Below, one piece after another: positions 1 through 11,028 of a stretch of 64,000 bases of DNA. Origin of the DNA: Pseudarthrobacter sp. NamB4 (GTDB lineage: Bacteria > Actinomycetota > Actinomycetes > Actinomycetales > Micrococcaceae). Position numbers and translations under genes: made by a program. The stretch is from assembly GCF_005796185.1 (NCBI RefSeq), contig NZ_VAHM01000005.1, positions 1 to 64,000 of the forward strand, read 5' to 3'. Position 1 is the first letter of the stretch; the number at the start of each line of letters is the position of its first letter. The notes beneath the pieces are model-generated. The model had not been told where the DNA came from, searched no databases, and saw nothing but the letters and a program-made list of their open reading frames with translations.

Positions 1-333
1 TTCGAATATTCCCGAACCAATCCACTTTTCGTGAATTCACATTTCGTATTTCTTCGCTGCGATGTTTCAATCTTATTTGATTCAATTTCGCTTTGCAAAT
101 CCGGTTGTTTTCCCGGAATTCATCCAGCGGAATGAATCCACCCGCCATAAAATGGAGCAATTCTTCGTTCAGTGCTTCCGCACATGCTGAAGTTGCTTCA
201 GTTTTTGGTGGGTTTTGGTCGCTATTTTTCCGCTTCAGCGGCGGCGACTCAGAAAACATTACACGCTCCCCCGCGGCCGTGCAAATCGGCTGCGGAGGAG
301 CGTGCAGAGGTCTTTCGGGCGGCTGAGAAGAGC
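1..333 (-). promoter_or_regulatory. Putative rRNA operon promoter and leader region
   Basis: This stretch has no gene and is much more AT-rich than the rest of the window. It lies downstream of tyrS on the minus strand. That strand shows a strong promoter, a small hairpin resembling boxB at 187-201 and a boxA-like TTGCTCCATTTTA at 148-160, followed by A-rich leader-like sequence running off the edge. In several actinobacteria tyrS lies just before an rrn operon, so a 16S gene may begin just left of the window. The promoter and hairpin are visible; the rRNA assignment is inference. Confidence 0.6.
256..284 (-). promoter_or_regulatory. Sigma-70 type promoter, probably of an rrn operon
   Basis: On the minus strand TTGCAC (279-284) is separated by exactly 17 bases from TAATGT (256-261). 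The spacer is GC-rich and the downstream sequence turns AT-rich. It sits about 50 bases after the tyrS stop codon and points away from tyrS, towards the left edge. Confidence 0.6.
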
Positions 334-1647
334 CTAGGGGACCAGCACTTCCACCGTGGCCAGGTTTTTCTTTCCGCGGCGCAGGAGCAGGTACTGCCCA
401 TGCAGCAGCTCGGACTCGGAGATCACCGCTTCGGGGTCGGAGACCTTCTCGTTGTTGACGTAGGCTCCACCTTCACCAACGGTGCGCCTGGCTGCGGACT
501 TGCTTTCGGAAAGCCCCGAAGCAACCAGCAGATCCACGATTCCCATGGCATCCACCTGCACCGTGGCGGACGGCAGCTCGGACGTCGCCGCCTGGAGCGT
601 TGCCTTGTCCAGGGCAGAGAGGTCACCGTTACCGAAGAGAGCTGCGGATGCAGCAATCACTTTTTCGGTGGCTTCGACGCCGTGAACGAGGGAGGTCACT
701 TCGTAGGCGAGCTTCCGTTGGCCTTCACGTGCGAACGGCCGCTCAGCGACAGCAACAGCGAGCTCTTCGATCTCGGCACGGGTAAGGAACGTAAACACCT
801 TCAACCTGTCCACCACATCCGCATCGGCGGTGTTGAGCCAGAACTGGTAGAAGGCGTACGGGCTGCACATGCCGGCGTCGAGCCAGATGGCGTTGCCCTC
901 GCTCTTGCCGAACTTCGTGCCGTCGGCATTGGTAATCAGCGGTGTACCTAAAGCATGGACACTCTTGCCCTCAACCTTGCGGATCAGTTCCGTACCGCTG
1001 GTGAGGTTGCCCCACTGGTCAGAGCCACCGGTCTGCAGCACGCAGCCGTAATCCCGGTAGAGCTGGAGGTAGTCCATGCCCTGCAGGATCTGGTAGCTGA
1101 ATTCGGTGTAGCTGATGCCTTCGTCCGAATTGAGCCGGGAGGCTACGGCGTCCTTCCGCAGCATGGTGCCAACACGGAAGTGCTTCCCCACTTCACGCAA
1201 AAAGTCGATGGCACTCAGCGGCGCGGTCCAGTCCAGGTTGTTGACCATCCGCGCGGCGTTGTCTCCCTCGAAGCTGAGGAAGCGGCTCACCTGCGCCTGA
1301 AGGTATCCCACCCATTCGGCCACGGTGTCCTTGGTGTTCAGTGTGCGCTCGGCCGTGGGACGGGGGTCGCCGATCAGGCCGGTGGAACCGCCCACCAGCC
1401 CCAGCGGCTTGTGGCCTGCCAGCTGGAGCCGACGCATGACGAGCAGCTGGACGAGGTTGCCCAGGTGCAGGCTCGGCGCGGTGGGGTCGAAGCCGCAATA
1501 GTACGTGACCGGTGCACCGGCAAGGAGCTTTTCCAGCTCTGCTTCGTCGGTGGAAACGTGGACCAGGCCACGCCACTTCAGTTCCTGCCAGATGTTGGCG
1601 AAAGTGGGGTCGTTCTGCTGCGATTCGAGGCTGTTGATTTCGGACAC
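334..1647 (-). CDS. tyrS: Tyrosine--tRNA ligase
   Basis: This cytoplasmic class I aminoacyl-tRNA synthetase charges tRNA-Tyr with tyrosine. The protein shows the HIGH-type motif as HLGN in the N-terminal third, a tyrosine-binding region containing SDQWGN, the KMSKS-type motif as KFGKS, and a C-terminal S4-like RNA-binding domain (AARRTVGEGG). I chose the GTG at 1647, giving 437 residues, the usual family length. A longer reading from 1719 would overlap the upstream helD stop and adds a non-homologous tail. The start lies 34 bases after helD. The catalytic motifs are all present. Confidence 0.95.
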   Translation of the reverse strand: MSEINSLESQQNDPTFANIWQELKWRGLVHVSTDEAELEKLLAGAPVTYYCGFDPTAPSLHLGNLVQLLVMRRLQLAGHKPLGLVGGSTGLIGDPRPTAERTLNTKDTVAEWVGYLQAQVSRFLSFEGDNAARMVNNLDWTAPLSAIDFLREVGKHFRVGTMLRKDAVASRLNSDEGISYTEFSYQILQGMDYLQLYRDYGCVLQTGGSDQWGNLTSGTELIRKVEGKSVHALGTPLITNADGTKFGKSEGNAIWLDAGMCSPYAFYQFWLNTADADVVDRLKVFTFLTRAEIEELAVAVAERPFAREGQRKLAYEVTSLVHGVEATEKVIAASAALFGNGDLSALDKATLQAATSELPSATVQVDAMGIVDLLVASGLSESKSAARRTVGEGGAYVNNEKVSDPEAVISESELLHGQYLLLRRGKKNLATVEVLVP

Positions 1648-1681
1648 GCTTTCTAAGTTAGCAGTAATACCAGCCGCCGGA

Positions 1682-3910
1682 TCAGCGCCGGATCCCTGCC
1701 GGCACCGGTTCTGCGGCAATAAGACGCAGCCGCTGGGTGGCGCGCGTCATGGCCACGTACAAGTCCCCCACCTTGCCGTGCTCATGGTTCAGCATCATGG
1801 CCGGTTCCAGCACCACCACGCCGTCGAACTCCAATCCCTTGGCCTCCCGCGGGCTGATCACTACCATGTCCTGCTCATAGCTGCCGGCACCTGTTCCCAC
1901 CCGGCGGCCGTAGGCGGCGCGAAGGGCAGCGCTGGCCTCAGGCAGGAACTGGCCGTCTGCGATGACAGCCAGCAGGCCGCCGTCGAGCGCCTCCAGTTCC
2001 TCCGGCAGGACCTCAACCAGGCGCCTCACCACATCGCCGGGGGCCACTTCGTCGATGACTGGTGACCAGCGCCCTTCACGCACAGCCTTGGGGGCGGAGA
2101 CCACCAGGCCGGCCGCGTTGGCCATCCGGACCGCGGCTTCGGCGATCTGGGAAGGAGTGCGGTAGTTGACCGTCAGCTCCTCCAGTTGCCAGCGGTCGCC
2201 AAACATGGGGGCCAGCGCACCCTGCCAGGAGTTGGCGCCGGCCACTGAACTTGTCTGGGCGATGTCACCCACGATGGTGAAGGACTTCAGGGGGCAGCGG
2301 CGAACCAGCAGGCGCCATTGCATGGGCGACAGCTCCTGCGCCTCATCCACCACAATGTGGCCAAAGGCCCAGGTGCGGTCACTCGTGGCGCGTTCTGCAG
2401 CAGTCAGCCGGGCTTCCTGTTCCCGGTTCTGCTCGGCCAGCTCTTCGGCGGACATCAGCGGGTCCACCCCTGCAGCCTGCATGTTGACCAGCGTCTGCTT
2501 CGCGTTGGCGAGGTCACGGGCACGGTCGTGTTCCTGCTGGGCCAGTCCGCGGCCGGCCGCAGGATCCAGCTCGCCGAGCAGTTCGGCAGCTTCATCCAGC
2601 AGGGGAACGTCGGACTCGGTCCACTGGGCGTCGGCAGGGCGCAGCAGCAGGGCGCGCTCCTCAGGCGTCAGGTTGGGCGTGCACGCTTCAAGGATCGCGG
2701 GTTTGCTGAACAGCTCGGAGATGAGCTTCTCCGGAGTCATGGGCATCCAGCAGAGGTTCAGCGCAATCCTCACGTCACGGGCAGTGCGCACATCCTCCGC
2801 CAGGTACGAGCGGTCCGCGTTGTTGCCGATGTTTCCGGCCTCCACCAGCTCCGTCATCTGTTCCGTGAGTTCCCGCAGCAGGATCTTGACGAAGGTCACG
2901 CGTGCCTCGTTGTGCGGCTTGCCGGTGGAACGGGCCTTTTCCCTTGCGCGGCGCACCTGCCGCTGCGTCAGCACCAGCTTGCGGCCGTCAACTTCAAGGG
3001 TCCGGTCCTCGGCGGGCATCCGCTGCCGGTTCGCCACGGCTTTGGCCACGACGGCAGCCATATCCAGCCGCCCCTTGATTGCGGCGACCGCGGGGTCCTG
3101 CTCGGGCACGGCATGGATTCCGGCCATCAGGCGGCCCAGGCTGGCCATCACAACACCGGTCTCACCGAGGGACGGCAGCACCCGTTCAATGTACTTCATG
3201 AACGACGACGACGGGCCCACCAGCAGCACCCCTGCGGTCTTGAGGCGGTCGCGGTGGGTATAGAGGAGGTAGGCGGCACGGTGCAGCGCCACAGCGGTCT
3301 TGCCGGTACCCGGCCCGCCCTGCACTACGAGGGCACCCGAGATCGATGACCGGATGATGCGGTCCTGCTCCGACTGGATGGTGCTGACGATATCCGACAT
3401 GCGGCCGGTGCGCTTGGAGTTGAGCGCGGCGAGCAGGGCGCCTTCGCCCTGCAGCGATTCACTGTCCGCAAGCATCTCTGGATCGAGCACGTCATCCTCG
3501 ATGGCCTTGACCTCGCGGCCCTGCAGGATCAGGTGGCGGCGGCGCCGGACGCCCTGCCTGTCAAACGCCGTGGCCTGGTAGAAGTGGCCGGCCTCGGGCG
3601 CGCGCCAGTCAACCATCAGCCGCTGCAGGTCCTCGGTGGTAAGGCCGATGCGGCCGATGTACTGGGCTTCTCCGGAATCCAGGTCCAGCCGGCCGAAGAC
3701 CAGCCGGTCATCCACGGCGTCCAGCTGGGCGAGGCGGTCTTCATACAGTGCGGCGAACGCGTCGCGCTCGGAAACGTTCTGCATGGTGCCCACGGCCCCT
3801 GCCCGCCGGACCTGCGCCAACTGGCGGCGCTTTTCCTCGCGCAGTTCTTCCAGCCGCGCGTACAGGCCGGCAACATAGTCCCGTTCGTGGGCCAAATCGG
3901 CGTCGTGCAT
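1682..3910 (-). CDS. helD: HelD/HelR-like RNA polymerase-associated UvrD-family ATPase
   Basis: A 742-residue superfamily 1 helicase-like protein. The Walker A motif GGPGTGKT is at residues 198-205. A VVDEAQ Walker B, a GDIAQ motif III, an NYRT motif IV and a C-terminal VAMTRA motif VI follow. Residues 1-60 are charged and predicted to form the coiled-coil arm typical of HelD. HelD proteins strip stalled RNA polymerase from DNA, and the actinobacterial HelR branch is linked to rifampicin tolerance. It precedes tyrS on the same strand by 34 bases. The HelD rather than UvrD/PcrA assignment rests on the N-terminal arm and the size; the HelR sub-branch is not decided here. Confidence 0.85.
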   Translation of the reverse strand: MHDADLAHERDYVAGLYARLEELREEKRRQLAQVRRAGAVGTMQNVSERDAFAALYEDRLAQLDAVDDRLVFGRLDLDSGEAQYIGRIGLTTEDLQRLMVDWRAPEAGHFYQATAFDRQGVRRRRHLILQGREVKAIEDDVLDPEMLADSESLQGEGALLAALNSKRTGRMSDIVSTIQSEQDRIIRSSISGALVVQGGPGTGKTAVALHRAAYLLYTHRDRLKTAGVLLVGPSSSFMKYIERVLPSLGETGVVMASLGRLMAGIHAVPEQDPAVAAIKGRLDMAAVVAKAVANRQRMPAEDRTLEVDGRKLVLTQRQVRRAREKARSTGKPHNEARVTFVKILLRELTEQMTELVEAGNIGNNADRSYLAEDVRTARDVRIALNLCWMPMTPEKLISELFSKPAILEACTPNLTPEERALLLRPADAQWTESDVPLLDEAAELLGELDPAAGRGLAQQEHDRARDLANAKQTLVNMQAAGVDPLMSAEELAEQNREQEARLTAAERATSDRTWAFGHIVVDEAQELSPMQWRLLVRRCPLKSFTIVGDIAQTSSVAGANSWQGALAPMFGDRWQLEELTVNYRTPSQIAEAAVRMANAAGLVVSAPKAVREGRWSPVIDEVAPGDVVRRLVEVLPEELEALDGGLLAVIADGQFLPEASAALRAAYGRRVGTGAGSYEQDMVVISPREAKGLEFDGVVVLEPAMMLNHEHGKVGDLYVAMTRATQRLRLIAAEPVPAGIRR

Positions 3911-3947
3911 CTAACGTTCCCCTATCGCAAAAGACAGACCTACCATT

Positions 3948-4613
3948 CTACAACCTTTTCCCCTTAACCCCGTTTCGGAGCTTCGCTGCCTTGTACTGCG
4001 AAACGGTGGGGTCGCCGGTGATCCAAAAGCGCCAGGAGTATTGGTCCGTGCCGCCGGCGCCGGAGACGCCTACCCTCGGCCCGGAGCTCACCGACCCGCT
4101 GGGCCCAGGCGGAAGCACCAGCCCAAAAGGGGGCGCCAGGGCGTCTCGACCACTGTCTGCCGTCGTCAGGCCCAATGCTTTGGCCAGCCGCGCAGGCCCC
4201 CTGGCCAGATCTGAGGGGTTTTTCGACGTCGGTCTCCGCCGCTGGGCCAGTTCCAGGCCGTCCACGATTTCCCCTGCCCTCAGCAAGAGCGCAGATGCAA
4301 CCCCTTCCGGCCCGCACACGAGGTTGGTGCAGTGGTGCATGCCATAGGTGAAGTAGACGTACAGATGGCCCGCAGGGCCGAACATGGGGGCATTGCGGGG
4401 CGTGGGGCCGCGGTAGGTATGCGATCCCGGGTCCGGGTGCAGCGAATCCTCGGGCCCCAGGTAAGCCTCCACTTCCGTGAGCCGGACGGACACCGCACCG
4501 TCCCGGGACTCATGTGTCAGGACGGCGCCCAGCAGCAGCGGGGCCAGCTCCCGGGCGTCTCCTGAAAGGAACTCCCGCAGCGGCCGGCCGGCCGCCAGCG
4601 GATTTCTGCTCAT
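3948..4613 (-). CDS. mpg: DNA-3-methyladenine glycosylase (AAG/MPG family)
   Basis: A 221-residue base-excision repair glycosylase that removes 3-methyladenine, hypoxanthine and related alkylated purines. The family signature runs from the TEVEAY stretch with the catalytic Glu through SHTYRGPTPRNAPMFG to the VYFTYGMH segment. It has no signal peptide. It is divergent from the ada-alkA fusion with 115 bases between the two starts, so three alkylation-repair genes lie together. The C-terminal tail is short and basic. Confidence 0.93.
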   Translation of the reverse strand: MSRNPLAAGRPLREFLSGDARELAPLLLGAVLTHESRDGAVSVRLTEVEAYLGPEDSLHPDPGSHTYRGPTPRNAPMFGPAGHLYVYFTYGMHHCTNLVCGPEGVASALLLRAGEIVDGLELAQRRRPTSKNPSDLARGPARLAKALGLTTADSGRDALAPPFGLVLPPGPSGSVSSGPRVGVSGAGGTDQYSWRFWITGDPTVSQYKAAKLRNGVKGKRL

Positions 4614-4635
4614 GGCCAGACTCTATCCAAAACCT

Positions 4636-4669
4636 GCTGCCGGACCCCGGTATTACGTCGTCCGGCAGC
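4636..4669. promoter_or_regulatory. Perfect inverted repeat between mpg and ada-alkA
   Basis: GCTGCCGGAC (4636-4645) is repeated in inverted form at 4660-4669 with 14 bases between. It sits in the 115-base divergent promoter region. It could be an operator for the Ada-type regulator or a structured leader. The sequence alone does not decide, and it does not resemble the E. coli Ada box. Confidence 0.4.
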
Positions 4670-4728
4670 ACCACGGCCGTGTCCGATTTCCGCTAGCTGG
4701 ACTACCTGTGTGCTGGCAGGATGGGGGA

Positions 4729-6270
4729 ATGGACTTCTGGCAGCGCTACCGGGCGATAGATGCCCGCGACACCCGGTTCGACGGGCAGTTCTTTACTGCT
4801 GTCCGCACCACGGGCATCTACTGCCGCCCGTCCTGCCCGGCGCGGACACCCAAAGCTTCCAACGTCACTTTCTACGAGACGTCCGCGGCCGCCCACGACG
4901 CCGGCTACCGGGCCTGCAAGCGCTGCCTCCCTGAGGCAGTTCCCGGCACGCCCGCCTGGAATGTGCGCCAGGATGTGGCCGCGCGGGCCATGCGGCTGAT
5001 CAACGACGGAGTCGTGAACCGGGACGGCGTGGACGGACTGGCAGCCCGCCTCGGCTATTCCTCCCGGCAACTGAACCGCATTCTCAGCCACGAACTGGGC
5101 GCCGGTCCGCTGTCGCTCGCCCGGGCCGGGCGGGCGCAGACGGCCCGGACCCTGCTCGTGTCCACGTCCATGAAACTTGCCGACGTCGCCTTTGCCGCCG
5201 GGTTCAGCAGCGTCCGGCAGTTTAACGAAACGATGGCGGAGGTCTTCGACATGACCCCCTCGGCCCTGCGCGCCGCCAGTTCCCGGAAAACCAGCGGCGG
5301 TGCCTCCGCGCTGACCCTCAACCTCCCCTACCGTGAGCCGTTCGATCCTGGCATTTTCACCTTCCTGTCAGTGCGGGCCATCCCTGGAATCGAATCCGGG
5401 ACGGCAACGTCCTATGCACGTACGCTGGCGCTGCCGCACGGCGACGCCCGCTTCACGGTGGAGTACGACGCCGTCATGCCAGGGCGGACGTTGACCCTCA
5501 CCATCGGTGCGGTGGACTTGCGGGACCTGCCGGCCCTGCTGAGCCGCGTCCGGCGACTCTTCGATGTGGATGCAGATCCGGTGGCCATCGATACAGCACT
5601 GGCTGCTGATGCGCGGCTGGCAGCATCGGTCGCCGAGGCTCCGGGCATCCGAATGCCCGGGGCTCTGGACCCCGGCGAAATGCTGGTCAGGGCCATGGTG
5701 GGCCAACAGGTCACCGTGGCTGCCGCGCGGACGGCACTGACCCGGATTGCCGCCGTCGGGCGTCCAAGCCGCAACCCAGGCGAGGGCCTGGAGCGCATGT
5801 TCCCCACCGCCGCCGAAATCGCCGCTGACGGTTACGTTCTGGTGCGCGGACCCCGGAAGCGCGCAGAAGCACTTCGCGCTGCAGCCACCGCCCTCGCTGA
5901 GGGCGGCCTGGACTTCGGCTACGGCGACGACATGGGAACCCTGGCCGCGAAGCTGTTGCCGCTGCCAGGAGTGGGACCCTGGACCGCCGGTTACCTTGCC
6001 ATGCGTGTGCTCGGCGCCCCGGATGTTTTCCTGGGCAACGACGCGGCAGTACGGAACGGGGTTAAAGCCCTGGCCGCGCCAACCCCTGCCACTGCGAGCC
6101 GCGCCGGCGGGACGGCCAGCCCGGACTTCCGCGAGGTCAGCCCGTGGCGCTCCTACGCCACCATGCACCTGTGGCGGGCAGCAGCCCAACCGCGCACCAG
6201 GGCAGGACATGTGCCCATAACGAACAGCCGTGCCTCCAGCAGGCGAACTGCAGAGAAAGTGAACCGATGA
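4729..6270 (+). CDS. alkA: Ada-AraC-AlkA fusion: methyl-phosphotriester sensor and 3-methyladenine DNA glycosylase II
   Basis: A 513-residue fusion. Residues 1-75 form the Ada zinc-binding domain with Cys32, Cys36, Cys63 and Cys66. In Ada one such cysteine takes the methyl group from phosphotriesters. An AraC-type helix-turn-helix domain follows (about 80-185), then an AlkA N-terminal domain and an HhH-GPD glycosylase domain with LPGVGPWTAGYLAMR and the downstream GNDAAVRNG containing the catalytic-position Asp. The start is the ATG at 4729, just after GGGGGA. Its TGA overlaps the ogt ATG as ATGA. The protein likely both senses and repairs alkylation and activates its own operon. Confidence 0.92.
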   Translation: MDFWQRYRAIDARDTRFDGQFFTAVRTTGIYCRPSCPARTPKASNVTFYETSAAAHDAGYRACKRCLPEAVPGTPAWNVRQDVAARAMRLINDGVVNRDGVDGLAARLGYSSRQLNRILSHELGAGPLSLARAGRAQTARTLLVSTSMKLADVAFAAGFSSVRQFNETMAEVFDMTPSALRAASSRKTSGGASALTLNLPYREPFDPGIFTFLSVRAIPGIESGTATSYARTLALPHGDARFTVEYDAVMPGRTLTLTIGAVDLRDLPALLSRVRRLFDVDADPVAIDTALAADARLAASVAEAPGIRMPGALDPGEMLVRAMVGQQVTVAAARTALTRIAAVGRPSRNPGEGLERMFPTAAEIAADGYVLVRGPRKRAEALRAAATALAEGGLDFGYGDDMGTLAAKLLPLPGVGPWTAGYLAMRVLGAPDVFLGNDAAVRNGVKALAAPTPATASRAGGTASPDFREVSPWRSYATMHLWRAAAQPRTRAGHVPITNSRASSRRTAEKVNR

Positions 6271-6773
6271 AAGCCCAGCTGCTTCAGATGTCCACCCCCG
6301 ACGGCCCGTTCACTGTCCTTGCCCAGGACGGCGTTGTCCTTTCGAGCGGATGGACGGACAAGCCCGGCGACCTGATCGGGCAAATCCACCCCTCGCTGCG
6401 GCCCGCCACCGTCGAAGTGGTCACCGGGCCGGGAGGAATCAAGGCTGCCGTCGAAGCCTTTTACGCCGGCGATCCACTGCCGGCAATGCAGGTCCCGGTA
6501 GTGCAGAAGTCGGGCCCCTTCCGGGTGCATGCCTGGGACGTGCTGCGGCTGGTCCGGCCCGGATCCCCCGTCACCTACACCGAGTACGCGGGCCTGGCCG
6601 GCAACCCGAAAGCCGTCCGGGCAGCCGCCAGTGCCTGCGCCTTCAACGCGGCAGCCCTGTTTGTCCCATGCCACCGAGTGATCAGGACCGATGGTTCGCT
6701 CGGCGGTTTCCGCTGGGGCCCGGCCATCAAGGAAAGCCTGCTGGCGCGCGAGGCGGCCTGGCCGCGCCTGTGA
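6267..6773 (+). CDS. ogt: Methylated-DNA--protein-cysteine S-methyltransferase
   Basis: A 168-residue suicide enzyme that takes the alkyl group from O6-alkylguanine. The active-site PCHRVI motif carries Cys135. An N-terminal alpha/beta domain and the AsnArg-hinge-like GNPKAVRAAASA stretch precede it. The ATG overlaps the stop of the ada-alkA gene by four bases, so the two are translationally coupled in an adaptive-response operon. A small GGCC-AAAA-GGCC hairpin at 6779-6790 may act as a weak terminator. Confidence 0.95.
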   Translation: MKAQLLQMSTPDGPFTVLAQDGVVLSSGWTDKPGDLIGQIHPSLRPATVEVVTGPGGIKAAVEAFYAGDPLPAMQVPVVQKSGPFRVHAWDVLRLVRPGSPVTYTEYAGLAGNPKAVRAAASACAFNAAALFVPCHRVIRTDGSLGGFRWGPAIKESLLAREAAWPRL

Positions 6774-6802
6774 TACCCGGCCAAAAGGCCCTGGGGCAAC
6801 CG

Positions 6803-7573
6803 CTATTTGGGCGCCGGGGTTCCCGCCGGCCAGGGCAGCAGGGCCGGCAGGTCGGCACCGTCGGCCGCCGCCGATGCCCGCAGGCTGCCCAGCGTTGGTT
6901 CACGGCCGGCAAGCCAGGCCGCAATATCGGTGATCATGCCGCTGATGACCGTAGACCGGTTACCGGTGCCGATGCTGACGGGCGGGAGGCCAAGAGGCTG
7001 TAGCACCAGTTTGTCGTCCGGCTGCACGCGGGCGGCGAGGAAATCGAACAGATGCTCGCAGAAGGGGCGGCTCCAAGTTTCCGGTCCCCTGCCTGTCAAC
7101 AGGTCTGCGTTATGGATGACAAGTTCCCGCCACAGTGCAAGGCCCCCGTCCAGGACCACTCCACCCCGATAGGTGATGGGTGCCCACCAGCCCGTTTGGT
7201 TGGCCGAGGAATCCTTGACGCCGGGCAGCACATCGAACGCCTTCAGTGCCCGTAACACGGCCTTGTTCAGGTCCGCGAGGTGCGTGGCGGCGTCGTGCCC
7301 GGCAGCAAGGTCGATCGCCTTGTTCCTGCCGTCCATGCCGCCGTCGTACAGCTCTACGGCTTCCCCGCGGGCAGCGTATTCGAGCTGCCGCGCCATGGCA
7401 TTTGAGATGCCCGTGAGGTGGGCGAGTACGTGGCCGCGCGTCCAGCCAGGGAGCGCGGACGGTGCCCGCACATCCTCGTCGCTGAAGGTGGCGGCATCGG
7501 AGGTGACGTCGGCGGCGGCCTTATGGAGCCCTGCCAGCAGTTCATCAGGTGCGGGAGCTGTCATGGCGCTCAT
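6803..7573 (-). CDS. Maleylpyruvate isomerase family mycothiol-dependent protein
   Basis: A 256-residue DinB-like protein of the mycothiol-dependent maleylpyruvate isomerase family. The N-terminal helix bundle carries the family's LPGWTRGHVLAHL segment, whose histidines are the usual metal ligands. The C-terminal part is a family domain of lower conservation. Mycothiol is the main thiol of actinobacteria. The true substrate is unknown; most paralogues are annotated by domain only. The start is the ATG at 7573, one base after the stop of the upstream pyridoxamine oxidase-like gene; ATG 7564 is an alternative. Confidence 0.82.
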   Translation of the reverse strand: MSAMTAPAPDELLAGLHKAAADVTSDAATFSDEDVRAPSALPGWTRGHVLAHLTGISNAMARQLEYAARGEAVELYDGGMDGRNKAIDLAAGHDAATHLADLNKAVLRALKAFDVLPGVKDSSANQTGWWAPITYRGGVVLDGGLALWRELVIHNADLLTGRGPETWSRPFCEHLFDFLAARVQPDDKLVLQPLGLPPVSIGTGNRSTVISGMITDIAAWLAGREPTLGSLRASAAADGADLPALLPWPAGTPAPK

Positions 7574-7574
7574 C

Positions 7575-8111
7575 CTAGCCCCGGACGGCACCATCCGGCC
7601 CCAGGCGGTGCCGGACGTGCTCGCCGTCGTTGCTGGCCTGCCAGAACTCGTACTCCGTGGGCTGGAGTGCATAGAGCTGCCAGTGCGGATTGCTGCTGCT
7701 GTCCGCCCTCGGCCGCTCTGCCCAGTCCCGCGCCGACGCCTCTGCTGACAGCCGGACGACCGGTCCTGCGACGCGGACCTGCCGGCCGAGGGAAGCCCAG
7801 TAGAAATTCATGGCAGCCTGGGGCACCGTATCCAGTTCCTGCCCCTTGCGGGAAGTACTGGAGGTAGCGAAATGCCAGCCGTCGCCGTCGATGTTTTTCA
7901 GGATCAGCATCCTGGACGATGGCTGCTGCCCGGCGCTGACAGTGGCAAGGCTGAAGGCGTGCGGTTGCTGCTCCCCCGCGTCCAGCGCCTGGTCCAGCCA
8001 CTGCTTGAACAGTTCCACGGGGTTCCGCGGCGCTGTGGCCGGATCAAAGGCGGGAAGCTCAGCCGGAAAGTCGGGCAGGCCGCGAAGGAACTTGCGGAAG
8101 GTTTCGCTCAT
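7575..8111 (-). CDS. Pyridoxamine 5'-phosphate oxidase-family flavoprotein (PdxH-like)
   Basis: A 178-residue split-barrel FMN protein. The PdxH-type order is visible: an N-terminal NPVELFKQWLDQAL helix, SSRMLILKNID, SRKGQELD, AAMNFYWASLGRQVRV and the C-terminal PTEYEFWQAS. In PdxH this fold oxidises pyridoxine or pyridoxamine phosphate to pyridoxal phosphate. The protein is about 30-40 residues shorter than classical PdxH and lacks the usual terminal R-L-x-P end, so it may act on another substrate. The start is the ATG at 8111. It forms a two-gene unit with the isomerase-family gene, with a one-base gap. Confidence 0.8.
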   Translation of the reverse strand: MSETFRKFLRGLPDFPAELPAFDPATAPRNPVELFKQWLDQALDAGEQQPHAFSLATVSAGQQPSSRMLILKNIDGDGWHFATSSTSRKGQELDTVPQAAMNFYWASLGRQVRVAGPVVRLSAEASARDWAERPRADSSSNPHWQLYALQPTEYEFWQASNDGEHVRHRLGPDGAVRG

Positions 8112-8189
8112 GCGGCCATGGTAGCGGGCAGTGTTGCGCGTACACGGCCAACCCTCTCGCAGTTGATGCGTGAAAATTGGCAACGCGCC

Positions 8190-8254
8190 CTCACTTTCTT
8201 AGGGGAAGTGAGAGAGCGCTGGCCAAAAAGGGGCGTTAAGTGAGAGAGCGTTGG
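8190..8254. repeat. Paired AAGTGAGAGAGCG repeat with hairpin
   Basis: AAGTGAGAGAGCGCTGG (8206-8222) recurs with one mismatch at 8238-8254. The first copy also pairs with CTCACTT (8190-8196) to form a hairpin. It lies between the pdxH-like gene and the argH terminator, outside any gene. Confidence 0.7.
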
Positions 8255-8265
8255 TGAATCTGCAC

Positions 8266-8299
8266 GGAGTCCCCGCCCCCTGCGGACGGCGGGGACTCC
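8266..8299 (-). terminator. Intrinsic-type terminator of the arginine operon
   Basis: A perfect 12-bp stem (8266-8277 with 8288-8299) with a ten-base loop, 12 bases beyond the argH stop codon. It has no long T-run, as is common in GC-rich actinobacteria. Confidence 0.75.
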
Positions 8300-8311
8300 T
8301 TCGCGTGCCGG

Positions 8312-10986
<2,675 letters not shown>

Positions 10987-11028
10987 TTCACATGCTCCTT
11001 TGTGGGGTGTTTTGATTTGTCTTCAAGC

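Noticed and set aside
2166-3349. Two long plus-strand frames of 340-365 residues
   Set aside because: They lie antisense to helD with shadow-type composition (Ser/Arg-rich) and no motif.
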